Shown here: one piece after another, positions 52,001 through 63,925 of the stretch | How positions within the stretch are numbered: the stretch's first letter is position 1 | How the letters are laid out: every line of letters starts with the position of its first letter | NCBI GenBank assembly: GCA_036345935.2 | Contig: JADWOT020000006.1 | Coordinates: forward strand, 14,792,519-14,856,518 | DNA from: Taenia hydatigena | Lineage: Eukaryota; Platyhelminthes; Cestoda; Cyclophyllidea; Taeniidae | Length of the DNA stretch: 64,000 bases | Direction of reading: 5' to 3' | Made by a program: the position numbers and the translations under genes | Notes under the pieces: generated by a model | Told to the model about the DNA's origin: nothing | The model's database searches: none | What the model saw: the letters and a program-made list of their open reading frames with translations, nothing else

Positions 52001-52465
52001 ACATTCAAAGGAAATAATGGGCTTGCATAATTTCTATTAGTGAACGACAAAAGATTTTTAGGTTAAATTAAAAACTTTATGAACAACACTATTAAGGAGA
52101 GAGGAAATCTAGTCGTTTAAGACTTGCAGAAAGTTAAGTAATGATGTGATTTGCAATTCGGGTTTCCCAACCTAGCAATCCTTTGTTGGCGTATTTTTTT
52201 ACCTGTGGAAAAAAAATGTATTAAAGTAGGGTAATTTTGATGCCTTTTTTGCGAGATAAGTAAGAAAATTACGGCTGTGTATTGCCAATTTGCTTGCAAA
52301 CTTCATGTTCTAAATTGCTAAGTTTTAATGGTACTATCAGTTTGGGAGCGATATTTTGCAGCTTTAGAATTCAATGAGTCCTACGACAAAGATGTGAAAG
52401 CGCATATTTGCCTACCAGTTTCATTTTGCGCTTCAAAATCACGACATCGGAGTAAGTATATTACA

Positions 52466-52800
52466 TGCAGCCCCCAACTTTCCCCTGGAGAGGGAAGAAG
52501 ATATAAGATTCGGGCAAAATACATGAATATTGGACCTACAGTATGGTTTAGGACTACTGGCGTGGCCCACAGTCCAGCCCACATGGCAAAGGTACGACGC
52601 CAGGAACCCAAAGTATTTCCTTTAGCAAAACTGGGAGTCACACTACCAACTTACTGCATAGGCCCTCTTCTCTTTGCGCGTCGTCCCCTGCGCTCCCTTT
52701 GGTCAGCCTCCCGCGTCAGCCATTAAAGTGCCATCGGTGCTGTAAGGAAACACTCACAAACCAGCCATCCGCGGTGGTCATAGCATGCTCATGCGGTGAG
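52466..52800 (-). mobile_element. Decayed copy 3 of the miniature element (3' LTR plus internal 3' end)
   Basis: Plus-strand 52466-52658 aligns with the family LTR: TGCAG start, GGACTACTGGCGTGGCCC, CCAGCCCACATGGC and CAAAGTATT, with TTACTGCA at the end. It is well diverged. It is followed by TAGGCCCTCTTCTCTTT, the complement of the polypurine tract, and about 125 bp matching the 3' internal part of copies 1 and 2 (GTCAGCC..CCCGCGTCAGCCATTA and onward). No 5' LTR was found to the right, so the copy is truncated or beyond recognition there. Confidence 0.65.
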
Positions 52801-55800
52801 AAGATACCTGACCACGACATCACAGATTTCTATCGGCAAATCGGCGGGGCCCGGAGGTTCGTCCTGTACTGTAGCTGCATTCAAGACGGATAGTTGTGCT
52901 GGCCGTCACACGTGCCCATAGCTAGTTGTAACCACTTTGTTTCCACTCCAGTGCTATCCATCCACATCTGTTGGAGCTAAGGTCAGTTAGCAGAACAGTG
53001 GAGGAGACATTGCGCATTTAATAATTTGATGTCCTTATACAAGTACGATAAATAGCTCCTTAACGAAGCCTTTCTAGATAACTTTAGGCTAGCGTTGCTT
53101 CAGATGTTGATGGCTCTTCCGCAGATCACAAGTCGGGGTGGTTGGGGAAGACAGACTCAATTTTAATCTCTTCTGTTAGGAGTGCCACCATTTTCCCATC
53201 CACAGCAAATGCACTACATTCATCCCCACCCAGACGTGGAAATCAGGATAGTTATCCGTCAAGATAAGGTTCACTTTCCGCTGTTACCAACGAAGAGCCT
53301 CGGAATTTTCCTGAGGACGAAAGAAGACGTAGTGTTTGACACAATGATTAGGGCAAGAAGTGGGTCTTTGCATGTACAGCAGTAATAACAAGGATATTTA
53401 GACGCAATGCATGATTATGATGCATTTCTAGATAATTCTTATTAAGAAGTGCACTAGGACTTCCTTTGTTCTGTTTCGCTGCACGGCAAATAAACCCACA
53501 AAGCGTATGATTTCCCATGTAATTGCGCTAATGTCCATGGTCAATCTCAAAAGCACATTTTGGAGGTAAACATCAGCGTTAATACTGAAAACTCAATGCC
53601 ATTAATAATTTGTACGTATTTATCTATAAGAAATTTCAGCATTTCGTTCAGTCTCTTTCCTGTAGATTGTCAATTAACTCAATTACGCTAACGTTCATAG
53701 TGAAATTCAAACTGATGAAATAAAATAAAATTACTGACAATTCTACTTAAACTATCAACTTAATCGACTTATCGCGCATCCTATGAAACAAACGTAAAGT
53801 CAACTTCATAAACGCAAATTATTATATTTCAGCTTATCCTCAGGTCATGGTGCAAAATTAGACCAGGTGCTTCGTGAAATCATAGAGCCGTTTTTGTGGC
53901 ATTCCCTTCTTTAATATAATTTTCTGAGCACCTAAAAAATTGCCAGGTTTTTTTCTCGTCAATTGCTCTTACAAGCTGGTTGTAGACTGCGTCTCACCAA
54001 GGAGCATGTGGTTTGGCTCTTCATGCCGCCTACGCTAGTCACATCACCGCATCTTACAGTGTTTACATCAAAAGACTCCCATTACTTAGTCTCAAACAGA
54101 GTAGCTTCGTATAGTTCACTCACTTTGTTATTTTTGTCTCTGTCTGTTATTAAAACACTTCATTTTGGGGTTAAACTCACAACTCGACTCAATTTCGCTT
54201 TCTCCTTCCCAGCAAAAGCATTTGCTGCTATGCACGAACTATATTTTCCCAATAAAATTTTCAATTTCGAAACTACTTAGAATGGTTGTCATTTAGAGAT
54301 CGAACATGGGAAGTTAAGCAGATAGAGCTTAAATAAAAGTACTTCCTATGATTCCACACTGTATGCTTCGTTTGTACTAGAGTGCCAGATATCTTATTTT
54401 TAATGCATAGCATAGGCATCGTGAATAAATAAGTCTATCAAGCAGACGACTTCAAGAAAGGTTTGGATGACCAAGTACTTGAGCGTGAAACGTTTCCGTG
54501 TAACGTTTCAACAGCTACGTTTAAGTGTCAACATGTGATTAGCTTTGTAACTAATAGGTAAAAATGGATTCATCTTTTACTCCTGATTCACTCCACGCAG
54601 GAGCAAAAGACATAATTACAAGGACGCGCTATTTGCAGTGTCTCGTCCACATTGCCATTTGCGCTATTATAGACTTTTTTGTGTAAGGCACCTGCAAAAC
54701 GAGTTTGTTTATTTGCTCTACAAAGCATGTATATACATCAAACTACTAGTTTACACTGAATTTATTAAGCTTTCTAGACCAAAGAAGTTTTCACTGAATT
54801 TTACGCAACCTGAAAACGTGCAGTAGCAAAATGTGCCCTTAGTCTTGAATCAACGATTCAAAGACAAATTATCGTATTCCTTTGCATGAGTAATGAATAA
54901 AAATCCGTTTGTTCTTGCGTAAACTGGTAAAGGAAAGTTAGGAAAGTTGTGAATAAGGGTTCCAAATGAAGTAGCTGGTATAATTAAGTTTTAAAACTTT
55001 TTAAACTGTCCGTCAACCCTTTCATTTTTTTATTTTGAGATTGTTTGCTGGCAATGGCTTTTATATTGCAACGCTACCCAAGTGGTGGTGTCATTGGTTA
55101 TCCCCAAGCGATTTGCTTCACACCTCTATGGTAGACATCACATCAGCGAGAGAAGACCATTGCTGCTCTGTGTGTTCTGCACCGCAAATCCAATCGTTTG
55201 ACGTAAATTTTTATCAATAACCAAACAATCTATGCATATGACATAGGAAATGTGTGGGATTCCCATGCAATCCCCATTGGGAAGGGGGGAACCGCAACTC
55301 CACCATTTTTTATTCTATGACAAAATTTTGTAAAATTAACTTGACTTATTAAAAGAAATTGCGCTTTTCTATTAGATCCTTTGCAGAACACACTGATTTA
55401 CAAGTTTAATGAATGATAGAAAAATTTTATCAAAAAAACAAGATTGTAACAAAACAAACTATCTTTCCTTTTCTTCGTTAAGAAGCAAATTGTGCTCCAA
55501 GTGTCTTATTCAAATGAATAATTTACTCAGCCGTGCAGAATTGCAACACCCCTGAACCGCATTTAACTTCAGCCTTAATACGTGGCCGACAAATAGGGCG
55601 TGGCCAGCACGTACTGAAAAAGATGCTTTGCAGCACTCAGCAGGCCATATCCTGTTTATATAAATTACAGTAGCCAGAAGATACTGGAATCCAAATGAAA
55701 TTTCAAATCAAACAAGAAGGACAGGGATTTAGTGAGGTCTTACTCATAATATTTACAGCCTTTCTTTGGCCTTGTTCTCTTTTTAATCGTATTAACTCCA

Positions 55801-56680
55801 ATCGTATTGACTCTCCCTGCACTGGAATAGACGATTGGACTATATTTCCCCTTGCATGTAGTCATTTTTTTGACGATGATATGACGAGCATATTTGTGAC
55901 CTGCTTATTTAAATAAATAAACTGATAGATTGAGTTGTTTTGTTATATATTCAAAAGTAAAAGTCATCAGTAAAATGCACAATGCATGGAGTTGACTCCG
56001 CATGCTACCCAAGATTAGCGTAGCGTCTCGAAACTTTCTTGAAGGTAAACGAAGGCCTAATATTAGAGTAAAATATGTGTATTCAGCAGGCATAGGGAAC
56101 GGGGCTGCTGGCATGGCCCGGAGGTAAGTCCACCCGGCTAGAGCAATATGGTCACCCAAGTGGCCATAACCGAAATCGGCAGTCAAACAAACAAAGTATT
56201 TCATAGGCCCTCTTCTTTCGAGCACCGTCCCCGGCGCTGCCATTAATAAACCTCCCACGTTAGCCATCACAAAGTAATCAGTGCTGGAAGGAGCACCCAC
56301 GAGCTAACCGGGCCAGTCATCGAAATTCAAGCGCAACTGAGGGGATGCTTGGCAGCCACGTCATTAAACCCTCTTGGCAGCTCGACTAAACTTAAAGTTC
56401 TGTCGGGTTCGGAAACTATATTCCGAGTATGAGGTTCTATCGCGCACCAGCGTTCCATAGGGAGACGTTAGAACACAGGTCTCCTTAAGTAGGTACATTA
56501 GGGAAATCTCCATAACGAAACGTTTTCAGGTGGTTTACGTTAGTATCGCCTCGGCTGCTAGTATCTTTCTGTTATGGGATGTCAGAGATTCGCCCATCCG
56601 TACCACATGCACTTCACACCACTACAGTTTGTCACAAGCGATATATATCGGGACAGAAATCCATTAAATCGGGTCCGCTT

Positions 56681-56693
56681 TCCACTGCCACCA
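56681..56693 (-). other. Primer-binding site of copy 2
   Basis: On the minus strand TGGTGGCAGTGGA, one base inside the 5' LTR end. It agrees with the first 13 bases of the copy 1 site apart from one C-to-T change and A for T at the last base, then diverges. Confidence 0.7.
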
Positions 56694-56746
56694 ATGTAGC
56701 GTTCCGAGACTTTCCTGAAGGCAAAAAAAGGCTTAATACTAGGACA

Positions 56747-56748
<2 letters not shown>

Positions 56749-56790
<42 letters not shown>
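56749..56790. repeat. AT dinucleotide microsatellite
   Basis: About 21 AT units inside the 5' LTR of copy 2, at the place where other LTRs carry only a short ATATAT run (12055-12072 in copy 1). It is therefore an expansion seeded by the LTR. Open frames reading Ile-Tyr repeats here are artefacts. Confidence 0.95.
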
Positions 56791-56798
<8 letters not shown>

Positions 56799-59700
56799 TC
56801 AGCAAAGAGAGGGAGCGGGACTGCTGGCATGGCTAGGGCAATATGGCCACCCAAATGACCGCAACCGGAACCGGCAGCCAAACAAACAAAGCATTACGCT
56901 TACCACTAACCGATAAATGTACAAGGACTTTGCATAACCCACCCTCTGATTACACTTGCCTCCCTGCACAGAATGACCTTTAACACACCCCCACCTACAG
57001 GTCATTTCTTGCGCCTTTAAAATTCGTGGGACTAAAAATTTGTATGAATCATTGTTAAAATGATAAATATTTCATATACATGCGAAATTTTAATTAGCTT
57101 TAGCTTGCCTTTTATCCGCTCTAGCAGAGTAGCTAGGTGAAAGACTTGTCCTAAGTGCATTCAAGGCAAACCTATTCTAAACCAGCCATTAAGCCTTCAG
57201 AAACAAACGACTAATTCTTACCATCGAAATGCATTATTAATCAGCCCTGCTTCCACGGAGTTTTGCTAACTTCTAGCGTTTCCCATTAATAAACAGGGTT
57301 ATTCTTAACTAATATAAGCATGCGGAACATGCTTGTTTGAATATTTTACGTGATAAGCATGAAGACCAAATTCGTAATCGAGGAGACACCATCAATCCCC
57401 AAGTTGGGGGCAAATTCTGTTTCTCCCTTAAAGCTTGGACTTTTTGCAAGGCTCCATGCTGTCGCGACGTATACCACTTTCTACGAATCTTATTTTCCAA
57501 TCCAGGGAAGTCAAAATATATCAGGCCCATTTTTACGAAAATATTAATACGAAGTTTTCATAAATTAAAATTACTTAGTTAGAGATCGTAAAGTAGTTTT
57601 CAATCCATTATTAATAGGTTATTTTGAATTCCGGTTCTCCTAAACGTTTCCATAATTTTGTTTGCACTTTTTGCGGCACCGCCGAACGATACACGACATC
57701 TTGCAAGGCCTTTTAGAAATACTTGAATAGTTATTTCTCTTTTGCAGTTCTAAGACAGCACCTCTGAATGTACATATATTTTAAGGTAAACATTAGCATT
57801 TGACGCAAATCTTACGCCTCTTTGTGGCAGCTGTTGACAGGCGGCAGAAAATATCTGAACAACCCATCTCGTAAAACAAACGGACTGGCCACTCAGGTGC
57901 CACCTTTTCTGGTTAACAACCGTCTTGAGGCTAGGCATAAAATGTGCACCGTTTTCAAACTGCAGTCATCCCAACAGTATGACAAATAAAGTGACTGCAA
58001 ACATAACATTAAAACAAAGTTTGTATTCCTCGTTCTTACCTACAATCTTATTTTTAGAGCGACATTTTAACTCCTATTCAGCTAAGTTATTGAAAAAGAC
58101 TAAAATGCTGTAAAAGTGAAGCAGGGTAAGGGCGCTGAGGTATCGAATCTGCTTCATTAGAGTGCGTAACAGTTACTTCGCTTACAAAACAACTTCTCGA
58201 AAATCGAGGACTTCTCCTAAGCTATACGAAACATTGCACGTGTTCTTTCAGCTAGTAGCCTATCATTTATGATTACTGCTGTGCACACCCCGGGGCCAGT
58301 CGCAAATGCATCTGCTGAAAGTTTTGAGAATTTGAGAATGGACCTGGCCGCATGTGAAAAGGCATATAGCGTAAAAAATCACATGGAAGTAAATTGATAT
58401 ACCTCCACTAAATAAGAAATAATACAACTAAAACTCAACATTAATTTAACCTCTAAAAATATTTTGCTTTACATGGAATGTCTTATGGTAAAGGTAGGCC
58501 GGTTTTTGAGCTGATTTGAACAAATCAGCAATGCGTAAATTACAGTCCTATCACTTCACCTCATCTACTATTTTAAATCCTCTTCTGAGGTGGACTTTTT
58601 TGGTAACACCGATGGTGTGTGTTGTGGCCTACACTACATGTACAGTGTGCAGCAGGTGTCCCACTATTTGTCACTGCAATGCGTTGTTATTTTTTTCTGC
58701 CTACTCTGATAAAACTCATTTCTTCCAAGATATTCTGTTAAGTTTCGAGTTCTTCAAGTATTTTCAGTGATCGCTTCAATAAATTAGGAGTCAGAAGGCA
58801 AAATTTCACCGGAAGTAATTGAGAAAGACTGCGTCCGCTATAAAGCATGCCCGAAACAGCTGGTTCATATGGTCTATTCATTGCCGTTGACTACATTTTT
58901 AGTGAGCTTTTAAGAATAAAAGACAAGTCCTTGCAAAAGATGGAATTTAAAATGCATTCTGAGGTTTACTTACACAGAATAATGGAGTGATTTGGATTTC
59001 TTGTATTTCTTTTTGCCCTACTTCAAGGAAAAACTACATGCCATTTACCAGAAGTCACTCCTATCGAATCGCGGCTTGATTGATGCGAAGTCCTGATATT
59101 TGCGTCTAGCAGGGTGAAGAAATGCAGAGACACTGTGGATGGTCAGCACATGGTAGGCGTTCAAACTCAAACTGTCTTCGCTTCTTGAGACATTTTAATA
59201 GGCTTTCAATGTCATACAGAGTCGTTGACTCACCTAACGATACCGTATATGCATAGGGCTTAAGCGAACGGAGTTTGTTCTACCTGTCGGCCCACCTACT
59301 TACCTACCTACACGCCTACTTACCCGTTCATTGTGCATTAGTGCTGGATTTAATGGTCTTTGATAGGTCTAGATTGGTGGGGCTTCTTTTTCTTAACCAC
59401 GGGTCACTTTATATTCATCTGCCCATAGGATAGACTAAATTTGTGGATTTGAATGTTAGATGTGTTTTATAACAAGCGAGAGGTAGAAAGAAATACATCT
59501 GCAGCCACCGAACGGAATTCTTGAGGAACATTGTATAGTTCTAAACTAACCCGTAGACTGTCATCTGTTGAGATTCTTCTCAGGCCTGCCTACTAAGGCT
59601 ATAAAATTTCATCTACTTGACAAGTACTTGCAAACTTGCACTCAATTCCAGTTTAATGGAGGAGATTTCACGGGATCATTGTAGAGCAAATAATAATTCG

Positions 59701-60178
59701 AGACAGTTAAATTATTTTACGCTAATCAACCCAGTCACAAAGGACCCCTATATCTGACCTTGAAATATTGGCATTTTCAGGAACTATTTAACCGCGAAAC
59801 TATTCTTTTGGAAAACCATAAAGAATACAATTTCAACAGAAAATGAAAATCCAAACTATTTTAAGCTCCCCCGCCCCAAAAAAAAACTAGTTTCAAATCG
59901 GTAGTAGCAAATTCACTCTACTATAAATTAGCAGTACGATGATACGACTAGCATTCACCCGCTCATATCGTATAATCATTTGAACACGCAATACAGTTGT
60001 GAAAGACAACCATGCAAACACAGAGTATAAAAGTAGGATTAAAGTGAAAGAGTAGTGAAAATAGCAACAGTACCAGAATACGTGTACTGCACAAAAACGG
60101 AAGTAAGGTGGACCGCAGAGGCAGACTTGGCGGTATTGAGCAGAACATGTGGGGAGGGGAGGGAAGGAGGACAAAGTG

Positions 60179-62414
60179 CTAAAGAACGGTGACGGCCGTG
60201 TCCGAGACACCAGGGATAAGGGGTTCAAAGACGTCGAGACGGCGGTGGCCGGGATCGTCGGGCAGAAGGCGGGCAAGGGGCAGCCAGTGGTCATTCACGA
60301 TAGCGAGGCAGAGGGCGCGATCGCGAGCGTCTCCCCAACCCCCGTTGGGGGGCACCATCAACCGTTGCTCCGAATCTTTCGTCACTAGCAGCGTTGTTGG
60401 AAAAAGACCCTCATCGCTGCCACCGCCCCTATCTATCCGCTCCATTACCTGCGCAACTGACGCTTCCACATTGTCGCATTCATTGCCCTTGGCATGCAGG
60501 CCACTGTATGCATCAGGCGAAACAATCCCACTTAACTTCCACTTCCAACCTGATTTGTACATTTCTCCCAAACCCGCTTTTCACACATTCATTTAATTCC
60601 GGTTATTTTTATTAAGATGTTTCACACATATCAAGGTCTCTTGAGTTAATCAGACTCTACTTAAAGCATCTCCTGGGTCGACTTTTCATATTTTAGTTGA
60701 CACTTCGTCGAAGAGTGCCTCATTTACTTGGGTCAATCGTACGATCAAGTTTGCTGTGATCTTACGGTTCCGTGTAAAACTGCGTCCTAAAATTTTACAG
60801 GCTAAATGATGCATAGTACGACGTCTCGGTCACCAATCGCTTTTATGCCAATGCCTTAATTTAAAGTTTTGACTAGTGGAATGACCAGACTCCAAAAATA
60901 GTCTTAAAGCGCAAGATGAACAAACACAAGAGAATTAGAGTATCCTTCACTCTCCACCAATTGGTTGCTATTATATTCTCCCCTTCACAAAGAAACAAAG
61001 TCACTATCGTACCATTCAGAACACACAGGGATGAGCCGTGTTAGATCTACTGTTCCTTAAATACTCTCTGTCCTTTCGCCTACAAGTCTAAACCACAAAA
61101 AAAAGATTTTCAAATGAAAACATACCAAGAGCCGGTATGGAAGACTCGACCGCAATTTTTAAAGTGGAGGACACGCAGTTTTTTGCTGGCACACACACGG
61201 TCGATGAAGTAAAGGCTCCAGTCCCAATTGTAATCGTCGTAAATGCAAAAGTCCTTAAAGCGAAAAAAAATTGTGCATTTACCACGAAATCCGATTTTGA
61301 ATGCCGTATCTAGGCCTCATCAATCAACGTTTAAAAAGCAACTGCACCATGGAAGGCAGTTAGTTTTCTTCCAATAACAAAAGCAATTTTGAAGTCAGTA
61401 ATTTCTAAGTTTTACACGAAATTGAATTAGCGTTACATGCTAGATAAAAGAAAAAAAGTCCCGCTGTCAGCAAGAATACATACTTTCCAGCATGGTCTCC
61501 ATTTTTCAAACAGATTTTTCGCAAACGCCATTCCCATGTTGTGCTTGGAGGAGATCCAATAAGTTTCGTGCACCTATTCAAGGAAATTCCAGCGAAACCG
61601 CTCAATAGTCATTGATGTAGTTTGTTAGATAGGCTAACAATTGAATGCAGTGTAAATAAAATAGCAAAAGCAACGCTTCGACATGGAGCTCAATATTGAA
61701 AGCACATGTCTCTTGAAGCCGGTCGAAGTAGGAGGCAACGGCAAACCGCGGGGCACACAAAGTGATAGTGCGTATGGATGGCACGCCGGAGTGCAAATCC
61801 GAACATTTAACAGAGAGACTTCATATTTTTGATCCCTTGTAGTCTTCTTTATCATAGCACTAGGTACCACTAATTCTATATGCATGGTTAATCATGATGG
61901 AATGCTAGTAGTACTTAAGCACCATGACATTCACTGATTTGTTTGAGCGAATTCGACTTAAGCGCACACAACAACACTTCGTTGTTTAGCTAAGTTGCAC
62001 AGTTTGTGTTGCAAATATTAAATAAACTTACGACTTCAGGTGAGTTGTAAGTTAGGGAATTTTCATAGGAACCCAGGGCGATGATATCGAAGCTGAAAGA
62101 AGTAACTCAGGACAGTTTGACTATCTTATGACACTCTAATGAACATTACTACAAGCATGCGTCTCAAAAGAAAATAAACCAGTTGAAGATTTCTCGATGC
62201 ATAAAATTGAAACGAATGTATAACGAATGCTCAAATAGGGTGGAAAAATTGTCTTAAAAATTGAAGCCAATGCGAGAAAACACCAGTTACGCTTGTTCAA
62301 AGGGAAGAGAAAACATTTAAGACTCACTTTGGGTTAAATTGTTTGGTTAAGTTGAGGACATGAAGCAGATCCTTGAGGACAATATAGTCTTCCTCCAATA
62401 AAATATATTGACCA
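60179..62414 (-). CDS. MGAT2: Alpha-1,6-mannosyl-glycoprotein 2-beta-N-acetylglucosaminyltransferase, 3' five exons
   Basis: Exons on the minus strand: 62414-62328, 61835-61706, 61573-61484, 61253-61126 and 60503-60179, with consistent phases. Exon 1 carries YILLEEDYIVLKDLLHVL, matching the metal-binding LEEDHYLAPDFYHVF block of GnT-II. Next come CTPACHPYALSL (CPECDVLSL), SSKHNMGMAFAKN, FCIYDDYNWDWSLYF (FCTYDDYNWDWTLQY), FHTGSCGLHAKGNEC and PPNGGWGDARDRALC. Family knowledge: a Golgi type II membrane enzyme that adds GlcNAc in beta-1,2 linkage to the alpha-1,6 mannose arm, needed for complex N-glycans. The N-terminal anchor and first half of the catalytic domain lie beyond the right edge. The C terminus is about 30 residues longer than in vertebrates. 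Weakest junctions: the acceptor at 61836 and donor at 61705. Confidence 0.93.
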
Positions 62415-62582
62415 CTGAAGTCTTTTGATATGTTCATTTTAGTAACCACGAAACAAAGCTAGAACGAAGGTGCAAAAAGGAAGTAGCAGTTGTCATGTTT
62501 TAGTTCTAATCCCAAATTACTTTTAATCTATGCATAAATACAAACTTGGTCGGTGAAAACCGCACTGCGCAACTTCTGTGAG

Positions 62583-62765
62583 CATTCGCATTGCGATGCC
62601 ATCATATAGCGACACACTGCTGGGACACCCTTTCGCAGACCGAGCGATAGTATGAACACAAGTGTGCGTTCTCCTATGGCCCAATGTTCGGGACATTCGA
62701 ATAAGGATCAACGGCAATCGTACACAGGGACAGCGATGGCAGCTAGTCTGATATTCAGTCATACA
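62583..62765 (-). repeat. Inverted repeat unit A
   Basis: Read on the minus strand it starts TGTATGACTGAATATC, contains GCTGCCATCGCT, GCCGTTGATCCT.ATTCGAA and GTGTTCATRCTA, and ends near CGCTATATGATGGC. It matches unit B at 63732 in opposite orientation, roughly three quarters identical by eye. Family unknown; a SINE-like or MITE-like origin is possible. Confidence 0.7.
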
Positions 62766-62933
62766 GGGCGCGATAGGTACTTCAAATCGACTCTAGCTAC
62801 GTTAAAATTCTTCGACTTCCACCCGTATCAGGTACCACAAAGATGCAAATGTTAGCTCACCCACAACAAATCGTGAACTCCAAAAGCACTCATCTGCCGC
62901 TGGCCACACTACCAAACATTTCTCCCTCCGTGC

Positions 62934-63320
62934 ATGAAAACATCACTTTTCATTGGTGCCGAAATCGACGTTATTCCACCCAAATTTAAACGAGGCCTCA
63001 AACCCATACACATGGTCAACAGCTTCCCAACTCTGGTATTGATATGCGGTGCCAGTTCCCCTTCATCTTTAAAGTTACTGACATCCTATAGGCCCTTCGT
63101 TAATGCTAACTTTCTCTCACATTTCATCTTAGCCGTCGAACTCTTTTGGCGGCGCATAAACTCCTCGAAGGGGGTAAAACATACGCCGTTCCACAAAAAA
63201 TACTGCGACCGATTCAACGGCATCCGATTTGATTTGCTCTTCGATAATCAGTTCTCAAAACTTCCTCCATTATCAAACATCGCACAACTGGCTTTGAAAA
63301 CAGCCAAACCTAACTTTTAA
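62934..63320 (+). other. Unclassified 128-codon open stretch between inverted repeats
   Basis: It starts at ATG 62938 in frame (the nominal start at 62934 is not usable as ATG) and runs to the stop at 63320, inside the MGAT2 intron and antisense to it. No motif is recognised. Its opposite strand is also partly open, in two frames. It may be an internal part of a repeat element bounded by units A and B, or chance. No function is claimed. Confidence 0.2.
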
Positions 63321-63731
63321 CGAAAGCTAAATATAGATACTATCCAATCCTGCAGTAGCCCATGATCTTCCCATATCTAAATAGTGCCCAGGAAGAACCT
63401 CGGCCACCAGAGACCTTCCAGAGGCTATTACACATACAATTATGCCTGCTAAGTACTCCACTGGAGGTATTCTATCCCTGCCACACTAAAAATTCTTCCA
63501 AACCATGTTGTGAGCATTCATAAAATAATCCACCATCAAAGAAACCTCTATGAGAAGATTCCTGTAATGTCCATCGCACATCCACACTTACTGCATGTTT
63601 TCGAATAGGGTAATCTTTGAACTTTTAAGATGCCCGACCCACAAGAAGGTCGAAGAATTTTAATGTGAATGGAGCCCATTTGAAGTACCTCCCACATCCC
63701 ACTAGAGGCACAGAAGATGTACATGGGTGTG

Positions 63732-63925
63732 TGTATGACTGAATATCGGTCAGCTGCTAATCAGACTGGCTGCCATCGCTCCCCCTGTGTATGACTGCCG
63801 TTGATCCTCATTCGAACGTTGCTAACATCGGGTTACAGGGAAATGCTAACGTGTGTTCATGCTAGCTCTCGGTCAGCGAAATTGCGTCCCAACAGTGTGT
63901 TTGGTTGTATGATGGCCATAACGGC
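63732..63925 (+). repeat. Inverted repeat unit B
   Basis: Starts TGTATGACTGAATATC, like unit A, then has an extra insert of about 10 bp (GGTCAGCTGC). It shares GGCTGCCATCGCT, GCCGTTGATCCTCATTCGAA, GTGTTCATGCTAGCTCTCGG and TGTATGATGGC. It is separated from unit A by about 970 bp. Confidence 0.7.

Larger units (their letters stand above)
56019..56898 (-). mobile_element. Complete miniature LTR retroelement, copy 2
   Basis: An 880-bp element read on the minus strand: 5' LTR 56898-56695, one base, primer-binding site 56693-56681 (TGGTGGCAGTGGA, one mismatch to the tRNA-Leu type), a 491-bp internal region, polypurine tract near 56220-56205 (AAAGAAGAGGGCC) and 3' LTR 56203-56019. The 5' LTR has gained a long AT microsatellite and lost about 20 bp next to the GGCATGGC block, so the two LTRs are clearly diverged and the insertion is older than copy 1. 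The internal 3' part (GGTTAGCTCGTGGGTGCT...) is shared with copy 1. The flanks attag and cttac share three bases. No gag-pol-like frame is present. Confidence 0.82.
49050..60178. other. Gene-poor region with retroelement copies
   Basis: This stretch lies between the protocadherin and MGAT2 genes, which point toward each other. It contains the decayed element copy at 52466-52800 and the complete copy at 56019-56898. Other open frames (up to 132 residues) are isolated or lie across these elements. The rest is AT-rich DNA without recognisable content. Confidence 0.55.

Noticed and set aside
53963..54280. 105-codon plus-strand open frame with hydrophobic stretches
   Set aside because: The nominal start is not a convincing ATG context, no family is recognised and there is no supporting splice structure.
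56579..56881. Open frames with Ile-Tyr repeats on both strands
   Set aside because: They are translations of the AT microsatellite inside the copy 2 LTR.
59280..59335. CCTACCTACTTAC-like tandem tract
   Set aside because: Only a few imperfect tetranucleotide units; too short and irregular to call a repeat array. No CRISPR-like array exists anywhere in the window.
60149..60615. Three plus-strand open frames of 73-135 codons
   Set aside because: They are antisense shadows of the GC-rich last MGAT2 exon.
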